A stretch of 64,000 bases of DNA from Pseudomonas lini (GCF_001042905.1 NZ_JYLB01000003.1:682001-746000); one strand, 5' to 3'; counted from the stretch's first letter, positions 42,614-52,211 are shown. Translations and numbers: made by a program. The notes: generated by a model from the letters alone, not told the origin.

Positions 42614-45439
42614 ATGTACCATTACTACCAACGCTCTGAACATGACGCTTGGTTCCTCCTGTCCAGCCACCCCGGCGAAGACCCGGTGGTGTTGGCCAAG
42701 GCGCAAGGAGCAAAGAAGCTGACTATCCTCGCGCTAAACCAGAAGGTCAGCGATGGAAGCGAGTCGGAGATCCCGCGCAACCACGACAAGATCGGCTACC
42801 GCGGCCCGCTGTATTTCGGCATCGATTGCAAGGACGACCTCGGCCAGGCGATCAGTAGCAGTCAGGAACTGGTTGGCAAACTGGTGCGCATGGGCGTGCC
42901 AAAAGGCTGCATCGAGATCTACCTGTCCGGCAGCAAGAGCCTGCACATCCTGGTCAACGAATTGCTGTTCACGAGCAGCCGATACACCCTGCGGTTGCCG
43001 GAAATCTACAAGGAAATGGCTCGCGACCTGTTCGTCATCGGCCTTGACTACTCGGTGTACAGCAGCGGTCGGGGCAACAGCTTCCGCATCGTCAACCTCC
43101 AACGACATGACGGTAACTACCGGGTCCCGGTGACCCCGGACGAACTGGCCGAGCTGACCGTCGACCGCTACCGCGAGTGGGTCCAGGCGCCTCGGCAGGT
43201 GAAGGTTGATGCCCAACAGCCGCGGTTGGTGCACGAGCTGCGTGCCCTGTTCGAGGAAGCCAAGAAGCGCGTCAACTCCAAGCCGAAGCTGGTGATCATC
43301 GCGTCATCAGCGGACCTGGAAGCGATCCGCGAACCGGTGCCGACCTGCATCCAGATGCTGTGCGACAGCGACTCGCTGAAGGCCGACACCTCGTACAACC
43401 AGGCGGCGACCCAGTTGGCCACCTACATCGTGCGCGCCAGGGTGTCGCAGACCGTGGCCGAAAGCCTGGCGTCACGCCTGGCCAGCAGTGCTAAGTCGAG
43501 CACGTACAACACGCCTAAGCTACGCCGCGACCACATCGAAGCGCAGATCCGCTACGTCGAGCACACGCCGACCTTCAGCTTTGGTTGCAACGCGATCCGC
43601 TCCCTGCTGAGCAAGCGACCCTGCGAATGTTGTGCGATAGAGGGCGGGGCCAACAAGGACGGCAACCCCGATGCCGACCTGAGCGCGGTGGCCGAGGCAG
43701 ACGGCTATTACATCCGCGCTGGCGACAGCAAGCGGCGCATCAGCAACTTCACCCTGCAGCCGCTCGACGTGTTCATTAACGTGCCGCAGGACGGCACTAG
43801 CCCCCGCCGCGTCGGCACGCGGATGAACGTGATGAAGAACGGGGTGGCGGTGGGCAAGATCATTTTCAGGGAGTCGGCGTTTGCCGGTCGTGCCGCTTTT
43901 CTTCGGGAACTTGAGGGCATCACGGACCTGGTGTTTCAGGGTACGGACCTCGATATTCAGAAAATCAAGATCGTGGTGTTTCGGGAGGACCAAGACGTGG
44001 GGGAAATCTTCCAAGTTTACACCACCGGGGTCCACCTTGACTTCGTCGACGACAGTCCCGTCTTCACTTACGTCGAACCTGACATGTCCGTGAACTCGGT
44101 TAAGGTACGCAACACCCACCAGTTCCTCGGCAAGCTGCTGGCCCGTCCGTATTTTGCGCACACCAGCATATGTGAGAAGGAGGATCGGGACGTGGATCAG
44201 GCATTGTTTCACCTCCTCAAGATCAACCAGAAATACGAAGTTGGCCTGCTAATCGGCTGGTGTGTCGCGGCGCACTTCAAGACCCACTTTATGCACCAGT
44301 TCAGCCAGTTCCCGATTCTCTGCCTGTGGGGCAGCGCTGGTTCCGGCAAGTCGAAAACCGCTGGTGTGATCACCTGTCTTAATGGCACGGACTACATACA
44401 GAAAGATTCCGGGGTGAGCGCCCCGTCAACCTCGCACTACGGGATGCTTGAATACCTATCCAACACCACGACGGTTCCTCGCATCATTGAAGAGTTCAAC
44501 AAAAGCAAGATGACCAATAAGTCTTACAAGGACGTGAGCGAACGCATCAAGCAGGCATGGAACGGCGAGTCAACCCTAAAAGGTCGGTTGGGAGGATACG
44601 TCTTGGGCCGTACCAATGCAGAAGCCATCGCCATCCCGCTATCGGCGCCGGTGATTGTCATTTCAGAGCAAGAGATTGAGATGCCGGCATTACAGGAACG
44701 GTCCATCCGCGTGCACCTGACCAAGATGAAACGTAAGTACTGCCGGGAACACTTCCGGCGGGCTACCGAGGGCTGCGAACACCTGCGCAGACTAGGCAAA
44801 GCGATCATGGCCACCAGCTTGACCACGTCACCGGAGGACATCAAGCGCCTGATGGAAAAAGCCTCGCAGCTACTTCCGGAAGACATGGACGACCGACCGC
44901 GCTACTCGCAGCAAGTGGTCTTGGTGGGTCTGTGGATGCTCTTGGATATTTGTGGGCAACTGCATCTGTTCAATGCGATGTTTGTGTTGGATACAGTAAT
45001 CAAGGCACTAATTGAGCGATATGCCGAGGACGGCGACGGCTATGTACAAAGCGAGATCGACCTGGTGATGCAGAAGATCGCAGTCATCGTGGCTATCTCG
45101 CGCAGCGCCGATGAGGCGGCCTCTGGCACGGCGTATTTGTTCGACGGCCAACACTACGCCATAACTTCCGAGTACCTGGTTCTCGACCCGGTCCTTTCTC
45201 ATGCCTGCTACACCCGCTATTGCAGCGTCGACGAACGCACCGCGCCAGTGATCCAGAGCGGCGCGCAGTTCCTCAAGCTGATCAACGAAGAACCCTATTT
45301 CGTCAAGTACGCGCCACACGCCGGCATGGGTGGGGGGCGTCCGATGTTGTTCCTGTCGCTGCAGGAAATGCAGGCGAAGAACATCGATATCAGCCTACTC
45401 GGCTGGGGAGGTACGCATGCAAACGCCAGCGTCATCTGA
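42614..45439 (+). CDS. Primase-helicase of the island
   Basis: 941 aa. The N-terminal third resembles an archaeo-eukaryotic primase: YFGIDCKDDL (metal Asp), YLSGSKSLHILV and SSGRGNSFRIVNLQRHDG. The middle has a Cys cluster (KRPCECCAIEGG). The C-terminal half is a P-loop ATPase: LWGSAGSGKSKTAGV (Walker A, about residues 570-582) and PRIIEEFNKSK (Walker B-like). This is a self-contained replication initiator of integrative elements. It starts 1 bp after the HTH gene and overlaps the next gene by 23 bp. Confidence 0.8.
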   Translation: MYHYYQRSEHDAWFLLSSHPGEDPVVLAKAQGAKKLTILALNQKVSDGSESEIPRNHDKIGYRGPLYFGIDCKDDLGQAISSSQELVGKLVRMGVPKGCIEIYLSGSKSLHILVNELLFTSSRYTLRLPEIYKEMARDLFVIGLDYSVYSSGRGNSFRIVNLQRHDGNYRVPVTPDELAELTVDRYREWVQAPRQVKVDAQQPRLVHELRALFEEAKKRVNSKPKLVIIASSADLEAIREPVPTCIQMLCDSDSLKADTSYNQAATQLATYIVRARVSQTVAESLASRLASSAKSSTYNTPKLRRDHIEAQIRYVEHTPTFSFGCNAIRSLLSKRPCECCAIEGGANKDGNPDADLSAVAEADGYYIRAGDSKRRISNFTLQPLDVFINVPQDGTSPRRVGTRMNVMKNGVAVGKIIFRESAFAGRAAFLRELEGITDLVFQGTDLDIQKIKIVVFREDQDVGEIFQVYTTGVHLDFVDDSPVFTYVEPDMSVNSVKVRNTHQFLGKLLARPYFAHTSICEKEDRDVDQALFHLLKINQKYEVGLLIGWCVAAHFKTHFMHQFSQFPILCLWGSAGSGKSKTAGVITCLNGTDYIQKDSGVSAPSTSHYGMLEYLSNTTTVPRIIEEFNKSKMTNKSYKDVSERIKQAWNGESTLKGRLGGYVLGRTNAEAIAIPLSAPVIVISEQEIEMPALQERSIRVHLTKMKRKYCREHFRRATEGCEHLRRLGKAIMATSLTTSPEDIKRLMEKASQLLPEDMDDRPRYSQQVVLVGLWMLLDICGQLHLFNAMFVLDTVIKALIERYAEDGDGYVQSEIDLVMQKIAVIVAISRSADEAASGTAYLFDGQHYAITSEYLVLDPVLSHACYTRYCSVDERTAPVIQSGAQFLKLINEEPYFVKYAPHAGMGGGRPMLFLSLQEMQAKNIDISLLGWGGTHANASVI

Positions 45440-45785
45440 ACACTTCCAGCGCACCGGCATTGATCGTTATCCCGTGTTAACCCCGTTCGTGCCGCAGGGC
45501 AAGAAACCTTTCAAGTCCAAAGTGCGAATGCCAAGCCTCTGCGTGCATAACCAGTGGTACAAACTGCCCTTTGAACCGGACATAGGGAAATCAGTACCGG
45601 CGGTGGGAGCCGCCCCGCATTATATCTGCATGAGCAACCTTAAGCTGCGTCGTGTCACCAGCAAAAACTGGAACGACGCCAGCAGTGAGGGCGGCGAATA
45701 CGCCCATCTCAACTTGATGCAGGGGATCTTTGCTCTTGACCACGAACTGGCCATGGCCGGGAAGTCGATAACAGGTGCGGTATGA
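45417..45785 (+). CDS. Hypothetical protein overlapping the primase end
   Basis: 122 aa from ATG 45417, with GGAGG seven bases upstream; its first 23 bp overlap the primase gene. MQTPASSEHFQRTGIDRYPVL... No family known. It ends in an ATGA overlap with the PrtN-like gene, so the three are translationally coupled. Confidence 0.65.
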   Translation: MQTPASSEHFQRTGIDRYPVLTPFVPQGKKPFKSKVRMPSLCVHNQWYKLPFEPDIGKSVPAVGAAPHYICMSNLKLRRVTSKNWNDASSEGGEYAHLNLMQGIFALDHELAMAGKSITGAV

Positions 45786-46063
45786 ATACGGTCTTCCTAC
45801 TAATGGCTCAGTACAACGGCCAGGCAATCATCCCACTTGAGCGCGTCTGCGCTGACTACTTCAGCCATCTGACACCGGAGAAAATGAAGCTCAAGGTCGC
45901 CGCAGGCCAAATAGACTTAACACTGGTGCCAATGGAGAGGAGCCAGAAGTCCGCGCGAGGCGTCCATCTGTCTGACCTGGCTGATTACCTCGACGCTCAG
46001 CGCACCAAGGCCAAGGCCGAGCACGAAAAACTGATGGGCCGAGGTATACATCGAGCATCTTAA
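45782..46063 (+). CDS. PrtN-like pyocin-activator family regulator
   Basis: 93 aa. MNTVFLLMAQYNGQAIIPLERVCADYFSHL is the characteristic start of the PrtN family. Related small proteins in integrative elements may act as excisionase or activator. It ends 4 bp into the convergent integrase gene. Role in control of integration inferred from position. Confidence 0.8.
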   Translation: MNTVFLLMAQYNGQAIIPLERVCADYFSHLTPEKMKLKVAAGQIDLTLVPMERSQKSARGVHLSDLADYLDAQRTKAKAEHEKLMGRGIHRAS

Positions 46064-47172
46064 TGCGGAATGGCCCCAATCACGGGGCCAGTTACAACTC
46101 TCTCCAACCACGGCCAATCCTTGTACGGGTCGTCACTCCCCCGCAAGTGGGTATAGCGTCGCATCGAGTTCCAATCTCGGTGTCCTGACACGCTGGCCAC
46201 TTTCGGAATATCCCACCCCATTTCAAACAGCCGACTCACACCATCGTGGCGCAGATCGTGAAAATGTAGGTCTGCAATTTCGAGGAAATGACAAGCCCGG
46301 GTAAATGATGCCGATATAGATCTGGCATTGTATGGAAACACCTCGTCGGCAACCTTCGGCATGGACTTCAGTATCCTCCAGGCTTCGTCTGGAACATGGC
46401 ACCAAACGTCGTTGCCATATTTCTGCCCGGGGTTCTTCATGTCGGTGATCAGCACCGACTGGCGAGTCTCGTCCATGGCGTCCCAGCGAATGCGGGTGAT
46501 CTCTTCCTGTCGGCGCGTGGAGAACAGTGCGAAAGCAGTCACCCTAACCATGTCGATCTCTTGCTTACGACGTGCGCGCATATCGACAAAGTAGGTCAGG
46601 ATACTGTCGAGCTCTTCCAGAGTGGGTCTGCGGCCTCGCTCCTTACTCTTGGACACGGCGCCCATTTTGCGTAACACGCGGCGTGCATCCGGCATGGCCA
46701 TGGGATCGATATCAAATCCCCAGGCGGGTCGGGCAATCGATAGCACCGCGCCAAAGTGCGCTAGGTCGTTGCCAACAGTCTGTGGCTGGATGCCGTCTTT
46801 CTGCATCCTGTCGTTGGCGTACTCGACCAGCTTCTGGCTGGTGATTTCCTTGTCTTCAAGCTTACCTAGCCAAGTTTCGCCAATCGCCTTGAGGGTGGCG
46901 CGTTTGGTTTTGCCCAGTGGTCGAATTTTTTCGTACTCTTCAAGGTAGCGGTCGATCATTTGCTTGACCGTCACGCCCTTACGGTTCGCTTTGGCGATCG
47001 CCCCCGGCTCGGCCATTTCTGTCTCGCGGCGCTTGATCCAGGTTTGCGCTGTCGCCTTGCGATCGAACGTCTGGCTTTCCTGATAAACTGTGACGCCCTT
47101 TTGCATGATGCGGATCTGTGCGGTGTACGCTGCAGAGCCATTCTTGCGCTTGCGAACGGTGATCGATCCCAT
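46060..47172 (-). CDS. int: Tyrosine integrase of the dusA island
   Basis: 370 aa from MGSITVRKRKNGSAAY (the frame is open upstream to 47247 but the start lies here). Catalytic features: FSTRRQEEITRIRW (Arg), HDLRHDGVSRL (His-x-x-Arg-His), VSGHRDW and MRRYTHL (Tyr nucleophile). The N-terminus has an arm-binding-like domain (QIRIMQKGVTVYQESQTF). It is transcribed away from attR, and dusA starts 100 bp from it. Integrases of this group are known to target the dusA 5' end. Confidence 0.92.
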   Translation of the reverse strand: MGSITVRKRKNGSAAYTAQIRIMQKGVTVYQESQTFDRKATAQTWIKRRETEMAEPGAIAKANRKGVTVKQMIDRYLEEYEKIRPLGKTKRATLKAIGETWLGKLEDKEITSQKLVEYANDRMQKDGIQPQTVGNDLAHFGAVLSIARPAWGFDIDPMAMPDARRVLRKMGAVSKSKERGRRPTLEELDSILTYFVDMRARRKQEIDMVRVTAFALFSTRRQEEITRIRWDAMDETRQSVLITDMKNPGQKYGNDVWCHVPDEAWRILKSMPKVADEVFPYNARSISASFTRACHFLEIADLHFHDLRHDGVSRLFEMGWDIPKVASVSGHRDWNSMRRYTHLRGSDDPYKDWPWLERVVTGPVIGAIPH

Positions 47173-47272
47173 GATTTTGCTACACGACAGGTTTGAGTTG
47201 CTACATTGTAGCAACGACCTTGCTAAAACAAGCAAAAACAGTGGCAAACAGTAGTGAATGAGAAGTAGCTAA
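47173..47272. promoter_or_regulatory. Divergent promoter region of int and the rebuilt dusA
   Basis: 100 bp of island DNA between the integrase start and the dusA ATG; it must supply the new dusA promoter. AACAAGCAAAAACAG and GCAACGACC-type sequence are seen but no firm -35/-10 pair. Confidence 0.4.
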
Positions 47273-48283
47273 ATGCAGATGAAACCCGCAGAAAACCTAG
47301 CCCCTCCAGCATACTCAGTATCTAGGAGGTTTTCTGTTGCGCCCATGATGGATTGGACAGACCGCCACTGCCGTTTCTTCCTGCGCCTACTCTCCAAGCA
47401 CGCCCTCCTCTACACCGAAATGGTCACCACCGGCGCGCTCCTTAACGGCGATCACGACCGCTTCCTCCGTCACAACGAAGCCGAACACCCGCTAGCCCTG
47501 CAGCTCGGCGGCAGTGTCCCGCTAGACCTAGCCGCCTGCGCACGCATGGCCCAGGAACACGGCTACGACGAGGTAAACCTAAATGTCGGCTGCCCGAGTG
47601 ATCGGGTGCAGAACAATATGATCGGCGCGTGCCTGATGGGGCATCCGCAGTTGGTGGCTGATTGTGTGAAGGCGATGCGTGATGCGGTGTCGATTCCGGT
47701 GACGGTGAAGCATCGGATCGGGATTAATGGGCGGGACAGTTACGAGCAGTTGTGTGATTTCGTCGGCACGGTTCGGGATGCCGGGTGCACGAGTTTTACG
47801 GTGCATGCGCGGATTGCGATTCTGGAGGGGTTGTCGCCGAAGGAGAACCGCGACATTCCGCCTCTGCGCTATGACGTGGCGGCGCGGTTGAAGACGGATT
47901 TTCCGGAGCTGGAGATTATTCTCAACGGCGGGATCAAGACGCTGGAGGCTTGTCACGAGCATTTGCAGACGTTCGACGGCGTGATGCTGGGCCGTGAGGC
48001 GTATCACAATCCCTATGTGATGGCTGAGGTGGATCAGCAGCTGTTCGGCAGCAAGGCACCGGTGATCAGCCGGGCCGAGGCGCTGGCGCAGTTGCGGCCT
48101 TATATCGCCGAGCATCTGCTGGCGGGTGGATCGATGCATCACATTACTCGGCATGTGCTGGGGCTGGGCACCGGGTTTCCGGGGGCGCGGAAGTTTCGGC
48201 AGTTGTTGTCGGTGGATATTCACAAAGCTAAAGAGCCTTTGGCGTTGCTGGATCAGGCCGCGGAGTTATTAGAGGGGCGCTGA
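47273..48283 (+). CDS. dusA: tRNA-dihydrouridine(20/20a) synthase
   Basis: 336 aa. Flavin-dependent reduction of uridine to dihydrouridine in the tRNA D-loop. RRFSVAPMMDWTDRHCRFF start, NLNVGCPSDRVQNNM with catalytic Cys107, VKHRIGING and GGIKT phosphate-binding loop. Length matches DusA. The first 24 residues come from the island: MQMKPAENLAPPAYSV replaces the ancestral MSPITATPAPL. The enzyme is thus probably functional, but its expression depends on the island promoter. Confidence 0.95.
   Translation: MQMKPAENLAPPAYSVSRRFSVAPMMDWTDRHCRFFLRLLSKHALLYTEMVTTGALLNGDHDRFLRHNEAEHPLALQLGGSVPLDLAACARMAQEHGYDEVNLNVGCPSDRVQNNMIGACLMGHPQLVADCVKAMRDAVSIPVTVKHRIGINGRDSYEQLCDFVGTVRDAGCTSFTVHARIAILEGLSPKENRDIPPLRYDVAARLKTDFPELEIILNGGIKTLEACHEHLQTFDGVMLGREAYHNPYVMAEVDQQLFGSKAPVISRAEALAQLRPYIAEHLLAGGSMHHITRHVLGLGTGFPGARKFRQLLSVDIHKAKEPLALLDQAAELLEGR
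47345..47363 (+). repeat. attR core of the dusA island
   Basis: 19-bp exact copy of 7434-7452. Upstream dusA codons differ from those at the left end while encoding the same SRRFSVAP residues, showing that the island brings its own 5' end. Confidence 0.88.
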
Positions 48284-48327
48284 TTCCCCTACCGCTCATT
48301 CGTAATGACGAAACGGAGTATTCATCT

Positions 48328-48555
48328 ATGGCAATGACCACGCTGACCTCTAAAGGACGGATCACCCTTCCAGCCGAGCTACGCGCCTCACTGGGGCTTC
48401 GCGCCGGTGATCGCGTTCAGTTTGTTTCGTTAGAAAATGGCAGCTTTGAAATCGTGGCCGCCACTTGTTCGGCCCGAGCGCTCAAAGGATTAATCCGTAA
48501 ACCGTCCAAATCGGTAAGCATCAAGGACATGGCCCAAGCCTGCCCAGCACGCTAG
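48328..48555 (+). CDS. AbrB/MazE-type small DNA-binding protein
   Basis: 75 aa. MAMTTLTSKGRITLPAELRASLGLRAGDRVQF is the swapped-hairpin AbrB fold of VapB/MazE antitoxins. No toxin gene follows, so it is either an orphan antitoxin or a regulator. It starts 44 bp after dusA. Confidence 0.75.
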   Translation: MAMTTLTSKGRITLPAELRASLGLRAGDRVQFVSLENGSFEIVAATCSARALKGLIRKPSKSVSIKDMAQACPAR

Positions 48556-48733
48556 CCGTCACCTGCGTTGAACCTGTCCCCCATTTCAGCATCGTATCTA
48601 CCGATACCGCGCCCCGCCTTTCAAACATCCGTTTTCAGGATGTTGCCGCTGGGGCCATCGATACACGTACGCGCCCTTGAGTGGCTGCAAGCGCTCGGGT
48701 AATGTCATTGGACCCATAGGACAGAGCACGCTC

Positions 48734-49660
48734 ATGACTTCCAAGCTGGAACAACTCAAACAAATGACCACCGTGGTTGCCGACACCGGCGACTTCGAAG
48801 CAATCGCTCGCGTTAAACCCGTGGACGCTACCACCAACCCTTCCCTGCTGCTCAAAGCGGCGGCCATTCCCGCTTATGCCGAGTTGCTGAACGCTTGCGT
48901 TCACGACTGCAAGGGCGATGTAGGCCTGGCCAGCGACCGTTTTGGCGTTGCGGTAGGGCAAGAAATTCTGAAGGTTGTACCGGGCCGTATTTCCACTGAA
49001 GTGGATGCGCGCCTGTCGTTCGACACTGACGCCGTATTGAAGCGTGCGCACCGTCTGATCGACCTGTACGACAAGGCTGGCGTTGGCCGTGACCGTGTGC
49101 TGATCAAGATCGCTTCGACCTGGGAAGGCATTCGCGCTGCCGAGAAGCTGGAAAAGGAAGGCATTCAGACCAACCTGACCTTGCTGTTCTCGTTCGCTCA
49201 GGCGGCGGCTTGTGCTGACGCTGGGGTTTTCCTGATTTCGCCGTTCGTGGGTCGTATCTATGACTGGTACAAGAAGGCCACCGGCAACGACTACACCGGC
49301 GCGGATGATCCGGGCGTGCAGTCGGTGACGCGTATCTACAACTACTACAAGGCCAATGACTACAAGACTGTGGTGATGGGCGCGAGCTTCCGTAACCTGA
49401 ATCAGATCGAGCAACTGGCTGGGTGTGATCGTCTGACCATCAGCCCGGATCTGTTGGAGAAGCTGGCGGTGGACACTGGCAAGCTGGAGCGCAAATTGGC
49501 GCCGGGGCATGCTGGTGAAGCGCGTCTGGGCCTGAATGAAGCGCAGTTCCGTTGGTTGTCCAACGAGGATGCGATGGCGACCGAGAAGCTGGCTGAGGGG
49601 ATTCGTCAGTTTGCTCGGGATCAGGAGAAGCTTGAGGCGTTGTTGCAGGCCAAGCTGTGA
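48734..49660 (+). CDS. tal: Transaldolase
   Basis: 308 aa from [15 protein letters not shown]. Transfers a three-carbon unit in the pentose phosphate pathway. Key residues: [20 protein letters not shown], the Schiff-base lysine in [10 protein letters not shown] (Lys125), [16 protein letters not shown]. Length and motifs are those of TalB-type enzymes. A strong terminator follows at 49678. Confidence 0.96.
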   Translation: MTSKLEQLKQMTTVVADTGDFEAIARVKPVDATTNPSLLLKAAAIPAYAELLNACVHDCKGDVGLASDRFGVAVGQEILKVVPGRISTEVDARLSFDTDAVLKRAHRLIDLYDKAGVGRDRVLIKIASTWEGIRAAEKLEKEGIQTNLTLLFSFAQAAACADAGVFLISPFVGRIYDWYKKATGNDYTGADDPGVQSVTRIYNYYKANDYKTVVMGASFRNLNQIEQLAGCDRLTISPDLLEKLAVDTGKLERKLAPGHAGEARLGLNEAQFRWLSNEDAMATEKLAEGIRQFARDQEKLEALLQAKL

Positions 49661-49677
49661 TCTAGCTCGCAGCAATG

Positions 49678-49714
49678 CAAAAAGGGCGAACCTTGGTGGG
49701 TTCGCCCTTTTTTT
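49678..49714 (+). terminator. tal terminator
   Basis: AAAGGGCGAACC-TTGGT-GGGTTCGCCCTTTTTTT: a 12-bp stem followed by a T run. Confidence 0.9.
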
Positions 49715-49773
49715 GCGTTGAATTTGGGTATTGGATGGCTGCGCGCGGAGGGATGTGGCGTTTGTGATGACGC

Positions 49774-49868
49774 CATCGCGGGCAAGCCCGGCTCCCACAG
49801 GGGTTCTGTGGTGGGTCGCGATAGTGTTTACGACTGAGGCTTATGTGGGAGCTGGCTTGCCTGCGATG
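49774..49868. repeat. REPIN-type inverted repeat pair
   Basis: CATCGCGGGCAAGCCCGGCT (49774-) and its inverse ending GCTTGCCTGCGATG (to 49868) face each other around about 45 bp. Typical fluorescens-group REP sequence (GGGAGC-GGCTTGC-CGCGAT). Confidence 0.8.
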
Positions 49869-49899
49869 GGGCCCATAAGACCCACATCACTTCTGGAAA

Positions 49900-50382
49900 T
49901 CAGTGCCGCTCCAGCGCATTTACCAGGTCATGGAACGCCTCACGATTGGAGTCGTTCAGGCCCATGAGAATTTTGTGCGCTTCGAGGACTTTGACGCGTA
50001 CCACTTCTTCGGACTGGTCCTGGTCTGGCAGGTCGGTCAGGCATTCTGGGCATGGGATCGGGCGGTCAACGATGTTGAACACTTGCTCGAAGCCCATGGA
50101 CTGCAGCAGACGGGTGATGTCTTCGTGGGTGGTGACGACGGTCGGCAGCAGGCCGACCTTTTGCCGCGACAGGATCGACAGTTTGGCCAGCAGGCCCAGG
50201 GTGGTGCTGTCGATGCTGCGGGTTTCGGTCAGGTCGATCACGATGGCGTTGAAATTCAACGCGGTGAAGATCCGCTCAATAGTCGCATCCAACGCCGAAC
50301 ACAGGGTCAGGCGAACTTCACCGACGAACTTCAGGACGAAGGTGCCGTCCTGCTCGGCGAACTGGATTCTACCGGTACTCAT
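49900..50382 (-). CDS. rssC: STAS-domain anti-sigma-factor antagonist (RssC-like)
   Basis: 160 aa. STAS fold with FVLKFVGEVRLTLCSALDAT, NAIVIDLTETRSIDSTTLGLLAKL (the phosphorylatable Ser in DSTTLGLL). The C-terminal 60 residues extend beyond STAS and carry PCPECL. Its start overlaps the end of the upstream rssB-like gene (TAATG). With that phosphatase it forms a partner-switch controlling a sigma factor, probably RpoS-related. Confidence 0.85.
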   Translation of the reverse strand: MSTGRIQFAEQDGTFVLKFVGEVRLTLCSALDATIERIFTALNFNAIVIDLTETRSIDSTTLGLLAKLSILSRQKVGLLPTVVTTHEDITRLLQSMGFEQVFNIVDRPIPCPECLTDLPDQDQSEEVVRVKVLEAHKILMGLNDSNREAFHDLVNALERH

Positions 50383-51563
50383 TAAAGATTCCTGCTCAAC
50401 ACCAACAGGGCGATATCATCCGGCATCTCCCCTAGCGTGGCCAATCCAAAAACCTGGCGCAGACCATCCAGGCTGCCGCCCGCTGCCTTCACCCGTTGAG
50501 GTAAAGCAGCTTCTTTATCTTTGAGTGTGGGTTCTGGCAAAAGGTCCAAAATGCCATCAGACATCAGCGTCAAGCTGAACACTGGCGGCAATTCCAGTAC
50601 GTGGTCTTCGTAAGTGGCTTCATTGAAGAGGCCCACCGGCAGACCGCGCCCTTCCAGGTAACGAACACTGTCTGGCGTGTACAACACAGGCAACGGCAGA
50701 TGACCGCCGATGCTATAGGTCAACAAACCGGTCTCCTCGTCGATGACTCCACCGACCATTGTGACGTGTTTACCCAGCTTACAACTGATCAGGCCCCGGT
50801 TGATATGACCAAGAACCTCTGAAGGCTTGAACTCCGGCAATGTGCCGTTGCGCTTGGACTCGAACAGCAAGCGCGTGGTCATGAATTTCAGCAGCACGGT
50901 AACGAAGGCTGAAGAGGCGCCATGACCGGAAACGTCCGCCAGGTAAAACGCTACCCGACGCTCGTCGACCCGAAAGTAATCAACGAAATCGCCCGAAAGG
51001 TACAGTGACGGAATGATCTGGTGCGCAAACTGGAACTCATCGATGCTCCAGGGGCTGACCGGCAGCATGTTCATCTGCACCTGGCGACCGGCGTTCTGGT
51101 CTTCCTGGAGCAGGTTCAGGCTGGCCTCGAGCTCGCGGTTGGCCTTTTCCAGCTTCTCGCGGTAGCGCTGGTTTTCCAGCAGCAGGCGCGCACGATCCAG
51201 GGCCCGGCGCACGGAGTGCTCAAGCACGGCCAGATCTTCGAGAGGCTTGATCAGGTAGTCCGCCGCGCCAAGGCGCAGGGCCTCAACCGCGTCGTTCATC
51301 ACGCCGGCGCCCGACACCACGATTACCGGTGTTTGCGGCGACAGCTCGGTGACCTGGCGAATGAGTTCGAGTCCGCCCATCTGCGGCATGCGCAGATCGC
51401 AGATGACCAAATCGGGCTTGTCTTGCTCGAATACCTGAAGACCCTGCTGGCCATTGCTGGCCTGCAGGACACTGAAACCACTGTCTTCCAAGTAGGCCGC
51501 GAGGCTCGCGCGCACTACTTCGTCATCATCGATTATCAGCAGCGTGGCACTGGTTTTTGGCAT
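50382..51563 (-). CDS. rssB: Response regulator with PP2C phosphatase domain (RssB-like)
   Basis: 393 aa from MPKTSATLLIIDDDEVVRASL. Receiver domain: IIDDDE, LVICDLRMPQMGG (phospho-Asp), VSGAG, YLIKPL. A coiled-coil linker (about residues 140-180) leads to a PP2C-type phosphatase (SGDFVDYFRVD, FYLADVSGHGASSAFVT, TLMSDGILDL). Acts on the STAS partner at 49900. Start chosen at the receiver's first strand; further upstream the frame is open but not conserved in type. Confidence 0.88.
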   Translation of the reverse strand: MPKTSATLLIIDDDEVVRASLAAYLEDSGFSVLQASNGQQGLQVFEQDKPDLVICDLRMPQMGGLELIRQVTELSPQTPVIVVSGAGVMNDAVEALRLGAADYLIKPLEDLAVLEHSVRRALDRARLLLENQRYREKLEKANRELEASLNLLQEDQNAGRQVQMNMLPVSPWSIDEFQFAHQIIPSLYLSGDFVDYFRVDERRVAFYLADVSGHGASSAFVTVLLKFMTTRLLFESKRNGTLPEFKPSEVLGHINRGLISCKLGKHVTMVGGVIDEETGLLTYSIGGHLPLPVLYTPDSVRYLEGRGLPVGLFNEATYEDHVLELPPVFSLTLMSDGILDLLPEPTLKDKEAALPQRVKAAGGSLDGLRQVFGLATLGEMPDDIALLVLSRNL

Positions 51564-51840
51564 GTGGGCAAACGGCGCCAGAATTAGGTTGGCGTAGCAG
51601 GCTGGGCATTTGGCCCTGCTCACACTACTGGATTCGCTTTCTAGCCTCTCTGACTGCACTGTTTTCGAGCGTTTGCCCTACTCACAAGTCCACCAAAGGT
51701 GCCCTTCTAAGGCGCAGACGGTACTCCCATCCGCGAGGCGTTTCAAGCTCACGCCGATGGTCGCTTGACGTCTTTACTTGTCAAATCACCGAGAGTTATA
51801 AGAACAGGCAAAACCGTAACCCAAAGGAAGGATCGAGCCC

Positions 51841-52140
51841 ATGAGCCAAACTGATCGGGACTACAGCGAAAAGCGCGATTTCATCCGCATGCGGGTCGAT
51901 GCCGATGTGGCGCTGATTCATGAGGGCGACGAGGTGCAAGCCGTCTGCATCGACCTTTCCAGCAGCGGCATGCAGGTTGAGGCGCCCCGCTTATTCAAGG
52001 TCGGTGACCAGCTTAGCGTGCGGATCGATTCCGATCATGCGGCGCTAAAAGGCCTTGAGGCCGATACCGAAGTGGTGTGGGTGAAAGCACAGGACGGTGG
52101 CAGTCAGAAACTCGGGCTTACAATCCTGAAGATGAAATAA
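51841..52140 (+). CDS. PilZ-domain protein
   Basis: 99 aa. RDFIRMRV (RxxxR) and DLSSSGMQVEAP (D/N-x-S-x-x-G) are the two cyclic-di-GMP binding motifs of PilZ. AGGAAGG ribosome binding site. Divergent from rssB. A single-domain receptor of unknown target. Confidence 0.9.
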   Translation: MSQTDRDYSEKRDFIRMRVDADVALIHEGDEVQAVCIDLSSSGMQVEAPRLFKVGDQLSVRIDSDHAALKGLEADTEVVWVKAQDGGSQKLGLTILKMK

Positions 52141-52162
52141 CCCCGATTAACCCTTAAGCCAA

Positions 52163-52200
52163 ACGAAAGAAGGCGACCAAATGGCCGCCTTCTTCGTTTT
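52163..52200. terminator. Bidirectional terminator between pilZ and mlaA
   Basis: GAAGGCG-ACCAAATGGC-CGCCTTC with A-rich left and T-rich right flanks, serving the convergent genes. Confidence 0.8.
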
Positions 52201-52211
52201 ACCGGTCGAGA

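Larger units (their letters stand above)
7434..47363. mobile_element. dusA-integrated genomic island, about 39.9 kb
   Basis: Bounded by an exact 19-bp direct repeat (ATGATGGATTGGACAGACC at 7434-7452 and 47345-47363). A tyrosine integrase reads away from the right end (46060-47172, minus) and a PrtN-like regulator and primase-helicase adjoin it. The 5' end of dusA is a known insertion site for integrases of this kind. Content is mosaic: secreted proteins, defence-like genes, a Cas9 locus, toxin-antitoxin debris and two MITE-like elements. The distance between repeats is 39,911 bp. Confidence 0.9.

Noticed and set aside
42734..44212. Minus-strand frames over the primase-helicase
   Set aside because: Antisense shadows; no ribosome binding sites or motifs.
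48635..49798. 387-codon minus-strand frame over tal
   Set aside because: Antisense shadow of transaldolase.
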